From assembly GCF_963855985.1 (NCBI RefSeq), contig NC_087106.1, positions 8,849,001 through 8,913,000 of the forward strand: a stretch of 64,000 bases of DNA, given 5' to 3'. A program made the translations under genes and the position numbers. Positions 1 through 12,551 of the stretch are shown piece after piece (the first letter of the stretch is position 1; the number at the start of each line of letters is the position of its first letter). Source of the DNA: Ostrinia nubilalis. Its lineage: Eukaryota > Arthropoda > Insecta > Lepidoptera > Crambidae. The notes under the pieces were generated by a model, which saw only the letters and a list, made by a program, of their open reading frames with translations, searched no databases and was not told where the DNA came from.

Positions 1-362
1 ATGATGATGATGGGCTGCCGAGACATTCTCTCGATTTTTTAACAATGATTTAAAACTAAGATGTATCAACCGCTTTTGCCAGTGTCTTTTAAAGTGGCAA
101 AAGCCTCAAGTTTTCTTGTTAGTCGGTCAAAAGGTCGTCATTTAGAAAAGGAAAAGGCGAGAAATGGCCGCCGGAATGATGGGAACGATTTATTACTGGC
201 ATTACAGCCGTCGGAAGCACTCGCCAGCCGAAAATCTGGACTTATCGCACTGATAAGTGACAACGTCATTAATAAGAAAGTAAAAAAAGTGAAGACACAC
301 GATAGAAAAGATAGTGTCATCAAAAGTTGCTCGACAATTATTTTATCGAGCTAGGTATAACT

Positions 363-519
363 CTTGCAACTCACAAATGCGAGTGAGCTTTACTTGTGTG
401 TGTACGTGTACATGCACATAATGATAGTGATACTGTAATGTCTGTCAAAACTTTTGAAAAACGAACAGTAGTGTGCCACCACACATTGTAATCACTGGTC
501 TTCGTGAATTGCAACAACT
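363..519 (+). repeat. Palindromic MITE-like repeat, copy 1
   Basis: The ends are imperfect inverted repeats (a GCAACTCAC-type start and a GTGAATTGCAAC end). The same sequence recurs in opposite orientation near 22441-22580, including the shared block CAAAACTTTTGAAAAACGAA. The superfamily is not identifiable. Confidence 0.6.
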
Positions 520-1180
520 TTTAATAAGTAATTTTCAACTTCATAATTTTAAACCAGTTTCAATAAGTCTAATGCAACAATCAGAATCATTTTGATCTAA
601 TCAGCGGCTCTAACATAATAAACTAAAACATAGTGAAAGAGTACCGAAAAATGAAAAATGTTATGTAATAAACTTAATAAGTACTATGTATTTTTTGGAT
701 GTAGAACCACAAAATGTACCGTAACGTCATTTTATCATGTTTTTTTAACTACATATATGAAATTCCTTCGCAAATTCAGTATAAGTTGAATGTTTACAAA
801 AGCCAGATAGCAATATCGCAAAACTCATACGTCCAAATGAACATAACACCAGGACAATAGTTAAGCTACATTCTAAGTTGAACAATAAGGGGCGCCCCAA
901 CAACACACTTTATTTATGTAATGAAACTAAGTTAGTGGAAGTCGTGAAACAACAAAATAATGTCTGGAGACATTGCTGGGTAGGGTGGCCATGTTGTTTT
1001 GTTTGTGAGACATTTTTAGCTACTGATCGTTGCTAAAGAGTCAAAGGCTTTAGCGTAGCACCCGTGTTGCCACATCTTATCGCCAACAGAAAAATAAATA
1101 AATATATTTAGACAATTTCACACAGCGCTATCTAGCCCCAAAGTATAGTTAAAATGATGCATGTAAGATGTCAAGAATAA

Positions 1181-1281
1181 GGCTGAGTTGCACCACTTAA
1201 CTTTGACCGTAACTTTAACGATAACCGGTGTTTTTTGTATGGATTTTGACAGATTGCTGATTAAGATGGTGTAACTCAGCC
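1181..1281 (+). mobile_element. PIF/Harbinger-like MITE, family A copy 1
   Basis: Inverted termini GGCTGAGTTGCACCA and GGTGTAACTCAGCC are flanked on both sides by TAA, the 3-bp target duplication typical of PIF/Harbinger. The internal sequence contains the family-wide ATAACCGGTGTTTTTTGTATG block. It has no coding capacity. Confidence 0.75.
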
Positions 1282-1599
1282 TAAATGTGAGCTTAAATTC
1301 GTATTTAAAATATGTATTACAATTCAAGCGATTCCCGCCCGAAGTTTAGTTAAGAAAAATATGTTGTTGAGAAGTTTTTTTTTTTTAATCTCCGGCTGAA
1401 ATTGCCGGAGTTCGGTTTCAGACAAAACAATTTGTTGAATTTTAAATCAATGATAAGCAAGTCGTAGGAGCCAAGGCCAACTAAGTAAATATTGAACACA
1501 GTATAATAAGTGTATATTTATGCATGTATGTAACTACTTCCATAATATCTTCATTAGCATTTAGCACATCATCAAAAAGCCTCTTTGCTTAGAGTCTTA

Positions 1600-1717
1600 G
1601 GTTAAGTTACACCACCTAACTTTGACCGTAACTATGACGATAACCGGTGCTTTTTGTATGGAGTTTGACTGATTTTTGACGTTTGTCAAAGTTAAAGTAT
1701 GGTGGTGCAACCCAACC
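1600..1717 (+). mobile_element. PIF/Harbinger-like MITE, family A copy 2
   Basis: Same family as 1181-1281, with slightly diverged ends (GGTTAAGTTACACCA and GGTGCAACCCAACC) and a flanking TTA duplication on each side. Confidence 0.75.
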
Positions 1718-2113
1718 TTAGAGAATTAATTGTAATTTTATTTCTGTCCTAAATGTATTTTAAAGCTGGTCACCCTACATCACTCGGTGATACAGTGTTC
1801 GTCACATAACAATGAATGCGCCTTAAATGAATCGGTATGTCCTGCACTTAAGGTGCCCCTTACTGCAAACTTCTCTACAGTGTTGCACGATGGCGAATAT
1901 CGCTTTGACAATACTCAACTATATTGGACATCGCATGCAATATTGGAACAATTTGAGACACTATTACAACGGGCTTTGCTGTGGTCTCCACAAGTTGCTG
2001 GAGCATTCAATGCAGAAATTAATGGCTGTTATATTGTCCACGTGAATATTGTCGACTAGGAATGTAAATTGTGTAGGTTACATAGTTACTATGAATTGTT
2101 CGCTCATTCGTTT

Positions 2114-2235
2114 CAGCCAAATGACGTCCACTGCTGGACAAAGGCCTCCCCAAGGATTTCCTTAACGACTGGTCCTGCACTAGCACCCGCATCCAGGTAC
2201 TTCCCACGACCTTCACCAGATCGTCGGTCCTATGA
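2114..2235 (-). mobile_element. Retrotransposon RT 3'-end fragment
   Basis: Reads on the minus strand as the C-terminal tail of an endonuclease/reverse-transcriptase retrotransposon (AQDRSLRKSLG followed by the QQWTS-type end and GTCCAGCAGTGGACGTCATT). It is truncated at its 5' side, as expected for a dead non-LTR copy. Confidence 0.7.
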
Positions 2236-2265
2236 TTCGTATCATTTGATAAATCATCAGTTTAG

Positions 2266-2510
2266 CTAGAGGACGTCCACTGCTGAAGATAGGCCTCCCC
2301 AATGGTTTACAAATCGACCAGTTGGAAGAGGCTTGTATCCAGCAGCTTTCTGCTGCATTTCGTTCGTTTCAGCCAAATTAATGACGTCCACTGCTGGACA
2401 AAGGCCTCCTCCAAGGTTTTCCACAATGAACGGTCCTGCGCTGCCCGTATCCAGGCTGCATCTGCTGCATTTACTAGGTCATATCTAAGTCCATTATTTG
2501 ACAAATGATT
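2266..2510 (-). mobile_element. Tandem RT 3'-end fragments
   Basis: Two pieces of the same retrotransposon tail lie in tandem. A short one (2270-2340) carries GGACGTCCACTGCTGAAG, and a longer one (2365-2480) encodes on the minus strand the residues WIRAAQDRSLWKTLEEAFVQ and then QQWTS. Both are decayed. Confidence 0.7.
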
Positions 2511-3046
2511 ACAAAGCTTTTTAATGGATATTTATTAATTAAATTAAGGAAGCAATAAACATATTGAGTATTGAGTAATATTTTTTCCACTCTCAACCAA
2601 ACACTCAAGCTACAATAAATAGTTCGTGACACCTAACGAACTATTTAATGCTGACTGTACAATCGACCTATTACAAAAGCGAATTCAAAATGGTACAAAC
2701 AACACCACGTAAAGCTTAACACTGGGGCATCTTATGCAGTCGTAATATGGGTGGTTTCGGAACAAAAATGTATAGACTGATGTGCTGTTGACTGAATAAC
2801 AATGTCGATGCCCCAAGATCATATCTCACAATGGACGAAACCCCAAAACAGGGGTCTATTCGAAACAATACTATAACTCAGTATGACGTACCGTTTAGCA
2901 TACAATGATACTACGTTGAGACTTGGCAACAACCAGCGGCCATATTAATGGCTGCTCTGGTTCTGTATGATAATAGGTTTTGCTGTACGAATGCTTAATC
3001 TAAAGGACAAGAAGAATTCAGACCGAAGTCTTGGATAAGTCGAACC

Positions 3047-3214
3047 CTAACTTCGAACTCCTCCTGTTCTTCATAATTCGTTGCGGGTCCAATGGCAGTT
3101 TAACTTTCCCCCGTGACTTGACCTTCAGTGGTTGGGTTTTTATTGGCGGTCAATCTGTAGATCCTGGCTACACTGGAATTGCGGCGGTGGGAACGAGAGG
3201 TGGGAATAGTTCCG
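3047..3214 (+). repeat. Dispersed repeat family B, copy 1
   Basis: Contains TGACCTTCAGTGGTTGGGTT, then TTTTATTGGCGGTCAA and the TAGATCCTGGCTACAC block. Reverse-oriented copies lie at 7463-7580, 28335-28446 and 42058-42236. The longest match is with 42058-42236, which suggests a longer parent element. There are no terminal repeats by which to classify it. Confidence 0.65.
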
Positions 3215-3327
3215 TTTAGCCTTGAAGGTTCTTGGAGATTCTATAGCGCATATAAGTCAGAAGAGAACTGGCTTGTTACTTGAAAATTAAGGATAAAAAT
3301 ATTTATTTTTAATGTTAATCATTGCCG

Positions 3328-3420
3328 GCCGCTACCAACCGGGCAACATGGAAAGCATTGGGGGAGGCCTATGTTCAGCAGTGGACGTCCTATGGTTGAT
3401 ATGATGATGATGATGATGAT
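3328..3420 (+). mobile_element. Retrotransposon RT 3' tail with ATG microsatellite
   Basis: CATTGGGGGAGGCCTATGTT followed by CAGCAGTGGACGTCC is the conserved RT tail. It ends in a GATGAT run, the usual 3' end of this lineage in moths. Confidence 0.7.
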
Positions 3421-4330
3421 GTTAATCATTGTAGATTTGTTCATCATTCATTCATCTAGCTTTGAAGCTAGGGAAGGCTTTGAAGCCCTTTCGAAGTAGA
3501 ACCCTTCAAGGCAATGAAACTAATATCTACCACACCAAATATAAAAATACCAAAAACGTCAAGACAACACAAATAAAATGTATCATTTTTCCAGCGAATC
3601 CTCTCCGTAATTATTTCCACGTTTTCCGTTTCATATTTCGTACGGCCTCCAAGGCTATTCGTCCCAGAAATTATTTTAAGATTTGCAATTCAAAATAAAT
3701 AAACCGGGAGGGAAATCCTTCAGCGGGATCATCTCTGAAAGACGAAATCTGAAGGCGAATACAGAAATATACAATTTCGAGAGTTTTCTTGTTCCATTTC
3801 TTGATTTCAGGATTAGGGTTAGGGCATTTCTTTGTTTCATGATTTGCTTAATAACTAATTTGAATTTAGAACTAATAAAGAAGTTCTGCTGCTTCTTTTA
3901 CTTTGTGTTCTTCATTTGTTAACTTGTGGTATATTTTTTGAAAGTGTCTTGTAATAAAATGTAAGACTCTTAATTAACTCCAGAAAAAAATTAATTAACT
4001 ACTTATCAGAATATATTATACAAATACATATAGATGCCACAGTGTTATCAATGCTACTATCCATGGGTCCCATGGATCGGATCAAGTGGCTACATTTAGA
4101 TCAAACTATACTGTACTTCATTCTATTTACCATACATAAACACACTTATCTAACCAACAAGCTCTGGTTATATCCATTTAGCGTTTATCAGTGCGACATA
4201 TTCCGAGAAGCGAACTCGCGCCTTTCATGTATGTTAACCCGATTACTAAAGAAGAAACTAAATATACGAGTAACTAAAACAGCTTGGAATTTTTTTAACC
4301 CCAACGAGGAAGCTCTTGGCCTATATCACA

Positions 4331-4630
4331 CCTGATGGTAAGTGATGATCAGTAGGCCTAAGATGCGCGCCACGATAAGCGGTTATCACGCCATTTTATC
4401 GATTTTGCCCATACATTTTGACGTCGATAAAAGTTATCCCGGCGCGCATCTTAGGCCTACAGGCCGAAGGTGGAAGCGAGCTTCACCCGGAATCCTCAAC
4501 CACAGAGGAACTGGCTATCTTACCTCTAACTGCCGGAACACAGCAATGCTGTTAACATTGTTGTCACGGCGGCAGACTTAGGTAAGATGGTAGCTAGCCA
4601 GGCGGACTTGGAATAAGCCCTACCACCAAC
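4331..4630 (+). mobile_element. LINE 3'-end fragment split by a MITE
   Basis: Both sides (CCTGATGGTAAGTGATGATC, and ACTGCCGGAACACAGCAATG through GGTAAGATGGTAGCTAG) match the 3'-end segment common to lepidopteran LINEs. A 107-bp palindromic MITE interrupts it at 4353-4459. Confidence 0.6.
4353..4459. mobile_element. Nested 107-bp MITE
   Basis: Perfect 18-bp inverted termini (TAGGCCTAAGATGCGCGC and its complement) bound an AT-rich centre. It lies inside a LINE fragment, so it inserted later. No clear target duplication beyond a CAG trinucleotide is seen. Confidence 0.65.
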
Positions 4631-4707
4631 CAAATGAAGATTTGTTTTAGATGTAACATTTTTGAAGATTTGAATATAATTATTTTAAACACTAGTTACC
4701 TACCTGG

Positions 4708-4785
4708 GTGCGGGCGGCGCAGGACCGGTCGTTGTGGAAATCCTTGGGGGAGGCCTTTGTCCATCAGTGGACTTAATTTGGCTCA
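4708..4785 (+). mobile_element. Retrotransposon RT 3' tail
   Basis: GCGCAGGACCGGTCGTTGTG, GAAATCCTTGGGGGAGGCCT and GTCCATCAGTGGAC form a very short remnant of the RT C-terminus. Confidence 0.65.
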
Positions 4786-4864
4786 AACGAATCACTACTT
4801 ACATCGATGAAAACGGCCTATTTTCTTAACGTGCAATACTTTTTGTAACTTATAGGTAAAGCCC

Positions 4865-5062
4865 GGTCCGTGAGCACGTAGAATTTTGTCCAATGACCCC
4901 AGGCTACCCATCCTTATCGCTCGCGCGTAATTATATTGCTATCGCGACTGTGCGACGGGCGCCCGCAGTGAATGTGTGAGCGCGACAGCAACATAATTAC
5001 GCGCGAGCGATAAGGATGGGTAGCTTGGGGTCATCGGACAAAATTCTACGTGCTCACGGACC
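4865..5062. mobile_element. 198-bp palindromic MITE
   Basis: Two arms of about 70 bp (GGTCCGTGAGCACGTAGAAT onward, and its complement ending GCTCACGGACC) are almost perfectly complementary around a GC-rich loop (GACGGGCGCCCGCAG). The whole unit would fold into one long hairpin. No obvious target duplication is visible. Confidence 0.75.
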
Positions 5063-7462
5063 AGACTTAATAATTATTTTGCTAGTCGGATTAATCAACA
5101 GTACCTACAAACTACGAGTATAATAATTATTTTTTCTATTTGTAATCGTTTGAAAATATCTAAATAGGTTTTAGATAGGTCTTACTTTATTAGATGTTGA
5201 GTCCCTTTATTTATTACCTGTAACAATAAAACTTACAAATAAGTATAAATAAGGCAAAATAAATAATGAATTCCTTTTTCAATCTCAACCTCAATTTCGT
5301 ATCGTGTTTCAGCAAAAAGATCAAATACCCAACCGTTCCTTTAAAAATAATAATATCTGAATATGAACAACATTATTAAATACCGTCTCTTCAAAAAATT
5401 ACTTTCAAGTCAATGACAACATACAATATTGGGTAAATGTATAAACGGGGGTTCCCCGTCTCATCCATGTACAGTCAGCACAACAGACAGACTTTTGTTC
5501 AAATTCGACTTTATTACTATGCACATAAAGGCTACCGAGTAGCTTGACGTGCTGTCGTCAGTACAAAGGGATGAATTCGGTGCTCGCTATGAAAAATATA
5601 CGAGAATTGCCCTCCAGCCCTTACGGGTGAAAGTGGATTAAGGTATGGGGTTACCTTTACACTTCAGTGCATTGCAAAGGGGTCAAATAATATACATTAG
5701 GTATATTTTTTAAACTACCAATTTTGATGTACAAATAACTAATATTATTGTTTGTTTACCCTTCCTTCTAAGCTAAGTAAATCAGTTGTGAATAATAATT
5801 GAACTGTCGACCCTCAACACGGCAGTCCTTTATTTCATTGTTTTGAAAAGTGTTTCAAATTAAACACTTTAACTTTATTTGTATTAAGAAAAATCACAAT
5901 AGATAATTTCGATATAGATAATACCCATAAAAATACATGATTATTACACAAATATGGTCGTAATGGCGAGTAATGGCTACCACATTTCAAGCGCAAGCTA
6001 ATCGAAAAGCCAGAAGATATTTATCTACTTAAGACTTATCCAATACACAACAATTCAACAGCATTAATAATTTAGATCATCTCAAAGTGAAATTGATCGA
6101 TTGACCTTGACCTCAGACTGGAGGGCTCGAGAGGTCTCACACTGAGGGTCTAAATAAACAGTCAGCTGACCTTCAAACTCTTAATGAGAGATATAATAGG
6201 GTTGGGGTCAGTAACCTCCCTGGATGTCCTCCTAATTATGACGTACATGGCATAACATGCATAAAATAATACTTGGTTTGACTAATCATTTCAGTCATGG
6301 TGAGAATTACATTATATTGAGATGGAAAGCTGATAAAATTTATCACTTTTCAAGTACAAACGACGGCACGCAAAGTTAAATAAATACTGACTGAGGTATC
6401 TTTTATATTTCTTAATACTCGTAGGTGCTATTTGGGAACTAAAAATGTAATGATTTGCTATCGACTTTACATAGAGTTGGAAAAAATTTGAAATCTTGTG
6501 AATAAAACAATAATAAAATACTACTGAAAGCACGGGTCTGCTGATCGCTCCTGTGATATCAACATTTTTTTTCTTGGTAAGCTTTATTTACCTACATCAA
6601 TAAAAATGTTTGCGTTAAGCGATTATCTTTACCAAACTTACTGTTTTAGATTTCTACTATGTAAGAGCCCTTAATATTAAGTGTTGATGGACTTGTCCCG
6701 GGTATTTTAGATTTCTTAATAATACATCTCTAATTTATTTAGCTGGGGTGAAGGTTCTGTATTGTTTTTTGACATTGCCACGTTTATGAACAACATTGTT
6801 TCATGTCTGAGGAAAATAGGCACTTTGGACCTTTTTTTCCTTCTAGATTTCGTTGCACAAGAAATGGGCACGTAAGCCATTGTTAAAAAAGATAATACTA
6901 AATCTATGTTTGTGTAGGTACCCACATCATGCGACAGAGAGGAAGGTTTAATAAAAAATTCGCAATTTAACATTTTACACATTTAAATTATAAGGCGATT
7001 TTTTATGGTCAATATTTAAATCATAGTTTAATAAGAAAGATTTTATATTTACTTCATAACATAAAATTAATCAAAATAATGGCAACAACTCAGCATGACG
7101 AGTCATGCTCTAAGGCAGGACCCAGAACATTTTTAATTCGAATAATGTCTTAATTTTTTTTAAATCGTGTTCCCTTTCTTAGCAACGCACTACATTATGT
7201 ACATCGCGCCTAATTCACTGGGAATGAAGCACACACGGACTTGTATTTTCATATTATCTGCATTGGTATCCTGTTTTATTATAATATATCTTCTCTGACT
7301 GTTCCTTCCTGCTTACCTTTGCCCTTTTGTGTGTTTTCCTTGGGGTTTTAATTTATTTTTGTACTTGGAAGAAAGTGTGCCTATTTTTAGTGGAATAAAT
7401 AGTAAGGTCTTTTACTCTAAGTATTATTTTCAAATATCAGTCCACAGGTGGACAATGATTAT

Positions 7463-7580
7463 ACGGGACTATTCCCACCTCTCGTTCCCACTGCAACTTC
7501 TGTGTAGCCAGGATCTACAGCTTGACCGCCAATAAAAACCCAACTAGTGAAGGTCAAGTTTGTCCCAATGACACAATGAT
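7463..7580 (-). repeat. Dispersed repeat family B, copy 2
   Basis: Reverse-complement relative of 3047-3214: GTAGCCAGGATCTACAGCTT followed by GACCGCCAATAAAAACCCAA. Confidence 0.65.
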
Positions 7581-8439
7581 GACACAATACATAACCTACT
7601 TCCTATATTTTCTGTGTATAAGTTCAACAGTCCCTGTAATTGAGATCCTAATTGATAGAATTCAAGCATTGGTGACTGAGTTTCTTCCGCCACTTCTTCT
7701 CAGCACCAGCCCATAATATGTTGTCCCGAAGTGGTGGTAGAGCAAGCTATATTTGGGACGTGTATTAAGTGCCCTGGAAAGGGCCTATGTACTGAATAAA
7801 CTATGTGATTTGATTGAAAAATCTACCTACGGTTTTGCCTGTTAAGATCTGAAACTTAATTGAAACTCCATTAGGCAAATTAAACGTCTAAATTAAAGTT
7901 AAAGTACCAACACGTGTACCCTTCATAGGAAATTTTGTGGAATCTGGGATTCGTAATCTGTTACCCCAAGTCTGAGATAAGAAAGTGTAACATAAATGAA
8001 AGCCTACTCAGCTGGATTGTAAGTCGGCTTGAGAAGTAGGGTAATGATGGCCAGTGAGTTTATCGATGTCACAAAGTTTTTCAAGGTGTTTGTTGGTAAA
8101 GTAGCCTATAAATAAGTAGGTGTAATATACGGTTTAAGACATCATTCATCGTGAATATTGGTTATTTAGTACCTATCCAATGCAGGAGCATGACCTATTC
8201 TAATTTACCTGAAGAAATGGAGGATTTGGCCTACACATCCTCACGCAGATCTCTGATGGTAGTCTCTACATTAAGACGGAACCACACGGCTGAGTCTATG
8301 ATTTAGTTAGGCTACATGAGTTACTATTAGTATTATAGTAAATTAGTAATGAGAATAAATGAGCAGAGAATGGGCAGCAGCGCTCTCTGAAAAACAACAA
8401 TCTTTTAAACTGCGATCTCCAACCCGCCTGGCAAGCGTG

Positions 8440-8626
8440 GAGATTATGGCAAAACCCTCCACTATAGTGGAGGAGGCTCATAGTCCAGCAGTGGACTGTA
8501 AACGGCTGTTGATGATGATGATGATGAAATGAGTAATAAGCGGGCGGTTCACGACCGGTCGTTGTGGAAATCCTTGGGGAGGCCTTTGTCCAGCAGTGGA
8601 CATAATTAAGCTGAAACGAATAGGAT
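8440..8626 (+). mobile_element. Two adjacent RT 3' tails
   Basis: 8440-8528 ends in GTCCAGCAGTGGACTG plus GATGAT repeats. 8540-8626 starts again with GACCGGTCGTTGTGGAAATC and CCTTGGGGAGGCC. Two independent truncated insertions of the same lineage, or a duplication. Confidence 0.65.
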
Positions 8627-8806
8627 ATTAGCTAAGCATTTTTTGATTGAGAACTAGTAACTACATTTTCATCCAACATATTATAACATACGTCTTTCAG
8701 TGTATAAACACTCATTTTGACACGATTTGTAATTTTATTTGTAAAAAAAAGATTTTAATCACTTTTCAATTTCTTTTTCTTAACTTTAGGATATAACGTA
8801 CCTATT

Positions 8807-8940
8807 TAATCGATATACTCAGTCACAACACTATCAACCAGTCGCTTGTAACTTTTAACTGTTCTTTTCTTCCTAGCTTTATTACACACCTACCGTTTAT
8901 CGATACAAGCACAACACTATCAACCAGTCTTGTTACGCAA
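8807..8940. repeat. Short imperfect direct duplication
   Basis: CACAACACTATCAACCAGTC occurs twice, about 88 bp apart, each time preceded by an ATCGATA motif and followed by a TTGTTAC/CTTGTAAC context. Function unknown. Confidence 0.55.
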
Positions 8941-10368
8941 CACTAAGCGGCCCTCGGGGAGGGAGCGGGCACTCTATCAATCACTCACCTACGATATTAT
9001 TATCAGTAACTTGAGAAGGCAATAAGTGCGCCAGAGGACTGTTTGTCCTCACTCTGATTTGGAGGGACTGTCTAATTCATTTTCTTGTCTACATTGTTTA
9101 CGAATTACTGTTTTATTATAAAAGCAAGTGGGTTTATAATCCTTAGCACGTGTTGAGCCGTATTCTGGAGAATTTTGATTTCTTTTTCATTAAATAATTA
9201 AAATTTTTCTTTAAAGAATTTCATTGAATTCTGTTCCAAGTTTGTTTCTTTTAAAACTAATCTCCGGTCGTTTTCTTCAAAATCTTCTGTTTTCTAATTA
9301 TACGACCCGTGTCATCAACATTTTTAGAATTAGGTAGGTAGGCACATTCAGCTAAACACTGTGATTGTGTTTTTCTTTAAGTTTATTTATTGGGCTTTCA
9401 AACAACACCAATATTGATGGAGAACCATGTTTGTGTTAGAAGAAAATCTTAAAAGTAACTGTCCCGGGAGGTGCGATTTTTTTGACGCCTAGTGTAGTTG
9501 CTATTTTGCCACAAAAGGTAGTTTTAGCAATTTATGTAAGATTACATTTTTGTAAGCTAGCAAAAATAAGTATGTTCCACTTTTCCTTGAATTAAGTAGA
9601 TGTTCCGTTTACATAACGATGGCGATAATAATCGTATTATCGGACCATTTTTAACCGATTTCATTACACTCCTCGTATGAAAACAAATATTTAACGACAG
9701 ATATAGCTATTGACACTAGATTTTACACATATTTTTGCGAGTTTGGTGATTATTTGGGATTTACAGGTTTACATTTAAGACTGATTCGAGATATGAGTAT
9801 AGTTTCTAAATACGAGGCTTGTTCCCACGGCAAAGGGATACATTAATACAGCATCCCGCAAAACTGGACAGCCTTGTGAACACACATATTTTGTGTTTGA
9901 AATTCGAATTGCAAATTCGAACCGATCAGTTTTTTGCGGGACACTGCAAACGGGAAGTTCGTGTGAACGTTAAAATTAAAACACACTACTAAACGGGATC
10001 CGGCTAAAAACAGTTCCTGCAAAATATTGGATGTCTCCGTGGGAACAAGCCCGTAGATTGCAACAGGCTTTGAGCAATCCCGTTCATAATTATCGCACAT
10101 CGCCGATGACAGGACGAGGTTATTGGTTCATGCGAAAGGGTAACGCCTCTGAGAGCTGATTGACAGTAAATTAAAATCCGTCTATCACACCGTAACAGCA
10201 CAGCACTAGCAATATCTGTTTTCTGAAACTATTGCGGCTATTATCGTACATACTTTTTCATGTACAAATGTTCTTGTTTCCAATAAATAAAATTTTGAAT
10301 TTGAATTTTGAAATCTGCGACTACAAGGTAGGTTTACGGAGCTTTTGCAGATGGAAGAGCCAGAAGCT

Positions 10369-10765
10369 TCAGCTGACGCCCCTGTGATCCGCTGCCGTCT
10401 GCCAGGGCGCCGCAGGAGGGTTTACAACCTGCACGCTCCTCCTTAGGGGCCTCAACCACCGGGTATGGGGATGCCTGGCGGCCGCCTTACGAGACCCGTG
10501 ACGACGGCGCGGCGCACCAGAGTCCAAAGCGCCGTGATAACCCGAGGGGAACCAACATTCCCCTCGAAGGCGGAAGGGCTCGCCAAGAGCGAGCCGTAGC
10601 CTGAGATGGAGCCGCGAACGAATGTCTGATTTTAGGACAATAACTTGCGGCTTCGTTTCAATGCTGGTTTTAGTGGGTAGGCCCTGGCAGGGAGAGTCCC
10701 ATATAGCCCACTGACTGTCCCCATCGGCCAGTGGGTGCATGCATAACCAAAGCATTTCCCGACGA
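10369..10765. mobile_element. GC-rich fragment, probably from a LINE
   Basis: This block of about 400 bp is far more GC-rich than its surroundings and has sharp edges. A 128-codon open frame runs on the minus strand but shows no domain I can name. The text (for example CCCATATAGCCCACTGACTG) resembles untranslated ends of lepidopteran LINEs. Assignment is tentative. Confidence 0.4.
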
Positions 10766-11917
10766 AAAAAAGGATTACGGATTTTACGGATAGGTAATGA
10801 TTACGGATAATTATATTTTGTAAATTTATCCTTTTAAATATACCTATTAATTTCTAGAACACACCGATTCTTTACACAATTATTGCGGATTTTTACTCGC
10901 ACGCGCGCGCCATTCAAACTTAACTGGACGTAGGTAGTTCCCGCGTCTTTAAGTTTCGAAACAATCAGCGCCCTCTCGTGACGTGACAGCGTACTAATTT
11001 TAGGTTGGCCAAAGAGTTTGGAATAGAGGAATGAGGATGCGTAGCCAGTATTAAACAGAAATAAAACCACAGCAGTACCTACATCAAACTAATATAAGTA
11101 TTATTTTTGTTGCAAAATTGTACATTTACTAATTACGTAAGATGTTTAATAAAAGAGAATAATACCTATTTTACACACAAGACCTAATACGATAACTTAG
11201 CGACATAACGCATAGCATAATACAAAATACAGATTACTTAAAACAGTTGCCAAAATGCTGAAAATCCTGGTGACTGTTTCAAATTCAAATCTATGCAGAC
11301 AATGCTGTTATATTGTTTTTATAGTAGAAAATATTGGCAGCTTTTGCCGACTATAGTAAAACTTCACCAGGAAATAAAACATCAATATTTAGTTAATTCA
11401 AGACAATGCTAAACATATTCTTGCTATACTTCATGGTCCACCTACAGCTACAGAAAAATAAAATTTGAAAATAGGTTGTATTTTCACCAAGCGAAGTTTG
11501 TAGGGAGAAAACCTTGTTACGCTTCGGTGTAAGCGTCGGCGGTGTTATCCCTAGAGGATTGGAGTACATTGGAGTCTTCGAATTAGACGTGACACCCACA
11601 CGGATGTACGAGTATTGTGCGAACAAAAAACGGACCGTTCAATGCATAACGGACAAGTGATGAGGATTAGACAGTGAATGAACTGTACAGTCGAAGTAAT
11701 AATATGGCGAAATGACGTAGGTAGGCAGGTATTTTGTACCTTATTGACTTTGTAATAAACTCCTCTTTCGCTAGAAAAGAAAACACTGAAACCTCATTTT
11801 CGTTTAGCTGAAATGCGTAAAATAGTTCAAACGCATTCATCATTCACTCATTTTCATTCACCAATTCAAAGTTTAGTATGACCGACGAACTAAACAAATA
11901 TTTTTATAATCTGTAGG

Positions 11918-12388
11918 CTGAGTGTAATACCGCAGTGTCTCAAGTCGAAAGTATTTGACCAATGCGTGTTGCCAGTGATGGTATACGGATCTGAGACGTG
12001 GTCGCTTACTATGGGCCTCATAAGAAGGCTCAAGGTCACCCAAAGGGCGATGGAGCGGGCTATGCTCGGAGTCTCCCTGCGTGATCGAATCAGAAATGAG
12101 GAGATCCGCAGGAGAACCAAAGTAACCGACATAGCTCGCAGAATTGCTAAAATCAAGTGGCAGTGGGCGGGGCACATAGCTCGTAGAGACGATGGCCGTT
12201 GGGGCAGGAAAGTTCTCGAGTGGCGACCACGGGCTGGAAGACGTAGCGTGGGCAGGCCTCCTACTAGGTGGACCGACGATCTGGTAAAGGTCGCGGGAAG
12301 AGCCTGGATGCGGGCAGCGCAGGACCGTTCATTTTGGAAAACCTTGGGGGAGGCCTTTGTCCAGCAGTGGACGTCATTTGGCTGAAAC
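11918..12388 (+). pseudogene. Truncated endonuclease/reverse-transcriptase (C-terminal end)
   Basis: This is the longest retrotransposon coding remnant in the window. From 11918 the frame is open to TGA at 12383 and reads the C-terminal part of a non-LTR reverse transcriptase. Motifs in order are VYGSETW (about 11981), QRAMERAMLGVSLRDRIRNE, KWQWAGHIARR, the RPPTRWTDDLVKVAG segment and the terminal AQDRSFWKTLGEAFVQQWTS. The catalytic RT core and endonuclease are absent, so this is a 5'-truncated dead copy. It supplies the reading frame for the many shorter tails listed elsewhere. The exact clade (RTE-like or a relative) is inference. Confidence 0.8.
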
Positions 12389-12394
12389 GAACGA

Positions 12395-12508
12395 AGGCTG
12401 AGTGTGAGTTTAGGTACATCAAACGTCCTCACTAGTGAGCGCATACATTTAATGTCATTTTTTACGCGCTCACTGTTAGCGCGTTTGATGTAAACTCACA
12501 CTAGGCCC
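12395..12508. mobile_element. 114-bp palindromic MITE
   Basis: GGCTGAGTGTGAGTTTAGGT at the left end is complementary to TGTAAACTCACACTAGGCCC at the right end, with a second pair (GTGAGCGCAT / GCGCTCAC) inside. A half copy occurs at 30221-30269. Confidence 0.7.
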
Positions 12509-12551
12509 TCTATATTTATAGCATGTCATTTCAAGTCTCCGAAGGGATCCC

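Larger units (their letters stand above)
1..4330. other. Host noncoding DNA with transposon pieces
   Basis: Apart from the repeats listed separately inside this interval, I see no credible coding sequence. Open frames here are short and lack family motifs. An ATG triplet run opens the window and further GATGAT runs follow retrotransposon tails near 3401-3420. Confidence 0.7.
5063..11917. other. Host noncoding DNA
   Basis: I see no coding region. Contents are AT-rich unique sequence plus the repeats listed separately. A fragment at 7670-7820 (GTGACTGAGTTTCTTCCGCC, then CTTCTTCTCAGCACC) is a LINE/SINE 3'-end also seen near 24915 and 35965. A related 3' tail ending in TTTTGAATTTGAATTTTGAA lies at 10270-10315. 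Confidence 0.65.

Noticed and set aside
10369..10755. 128-codon minus-strand gene
   Set aside because: Arginine/proline-rich translation of a GC-rich repeat block without a recognisable domain; more likely a LINE untranslated fragment.
11890..12444. 184-codon minus-strand open frame
   Set aside because: It is antisense to the retrotransposon RT remnant and has no motif of its own.
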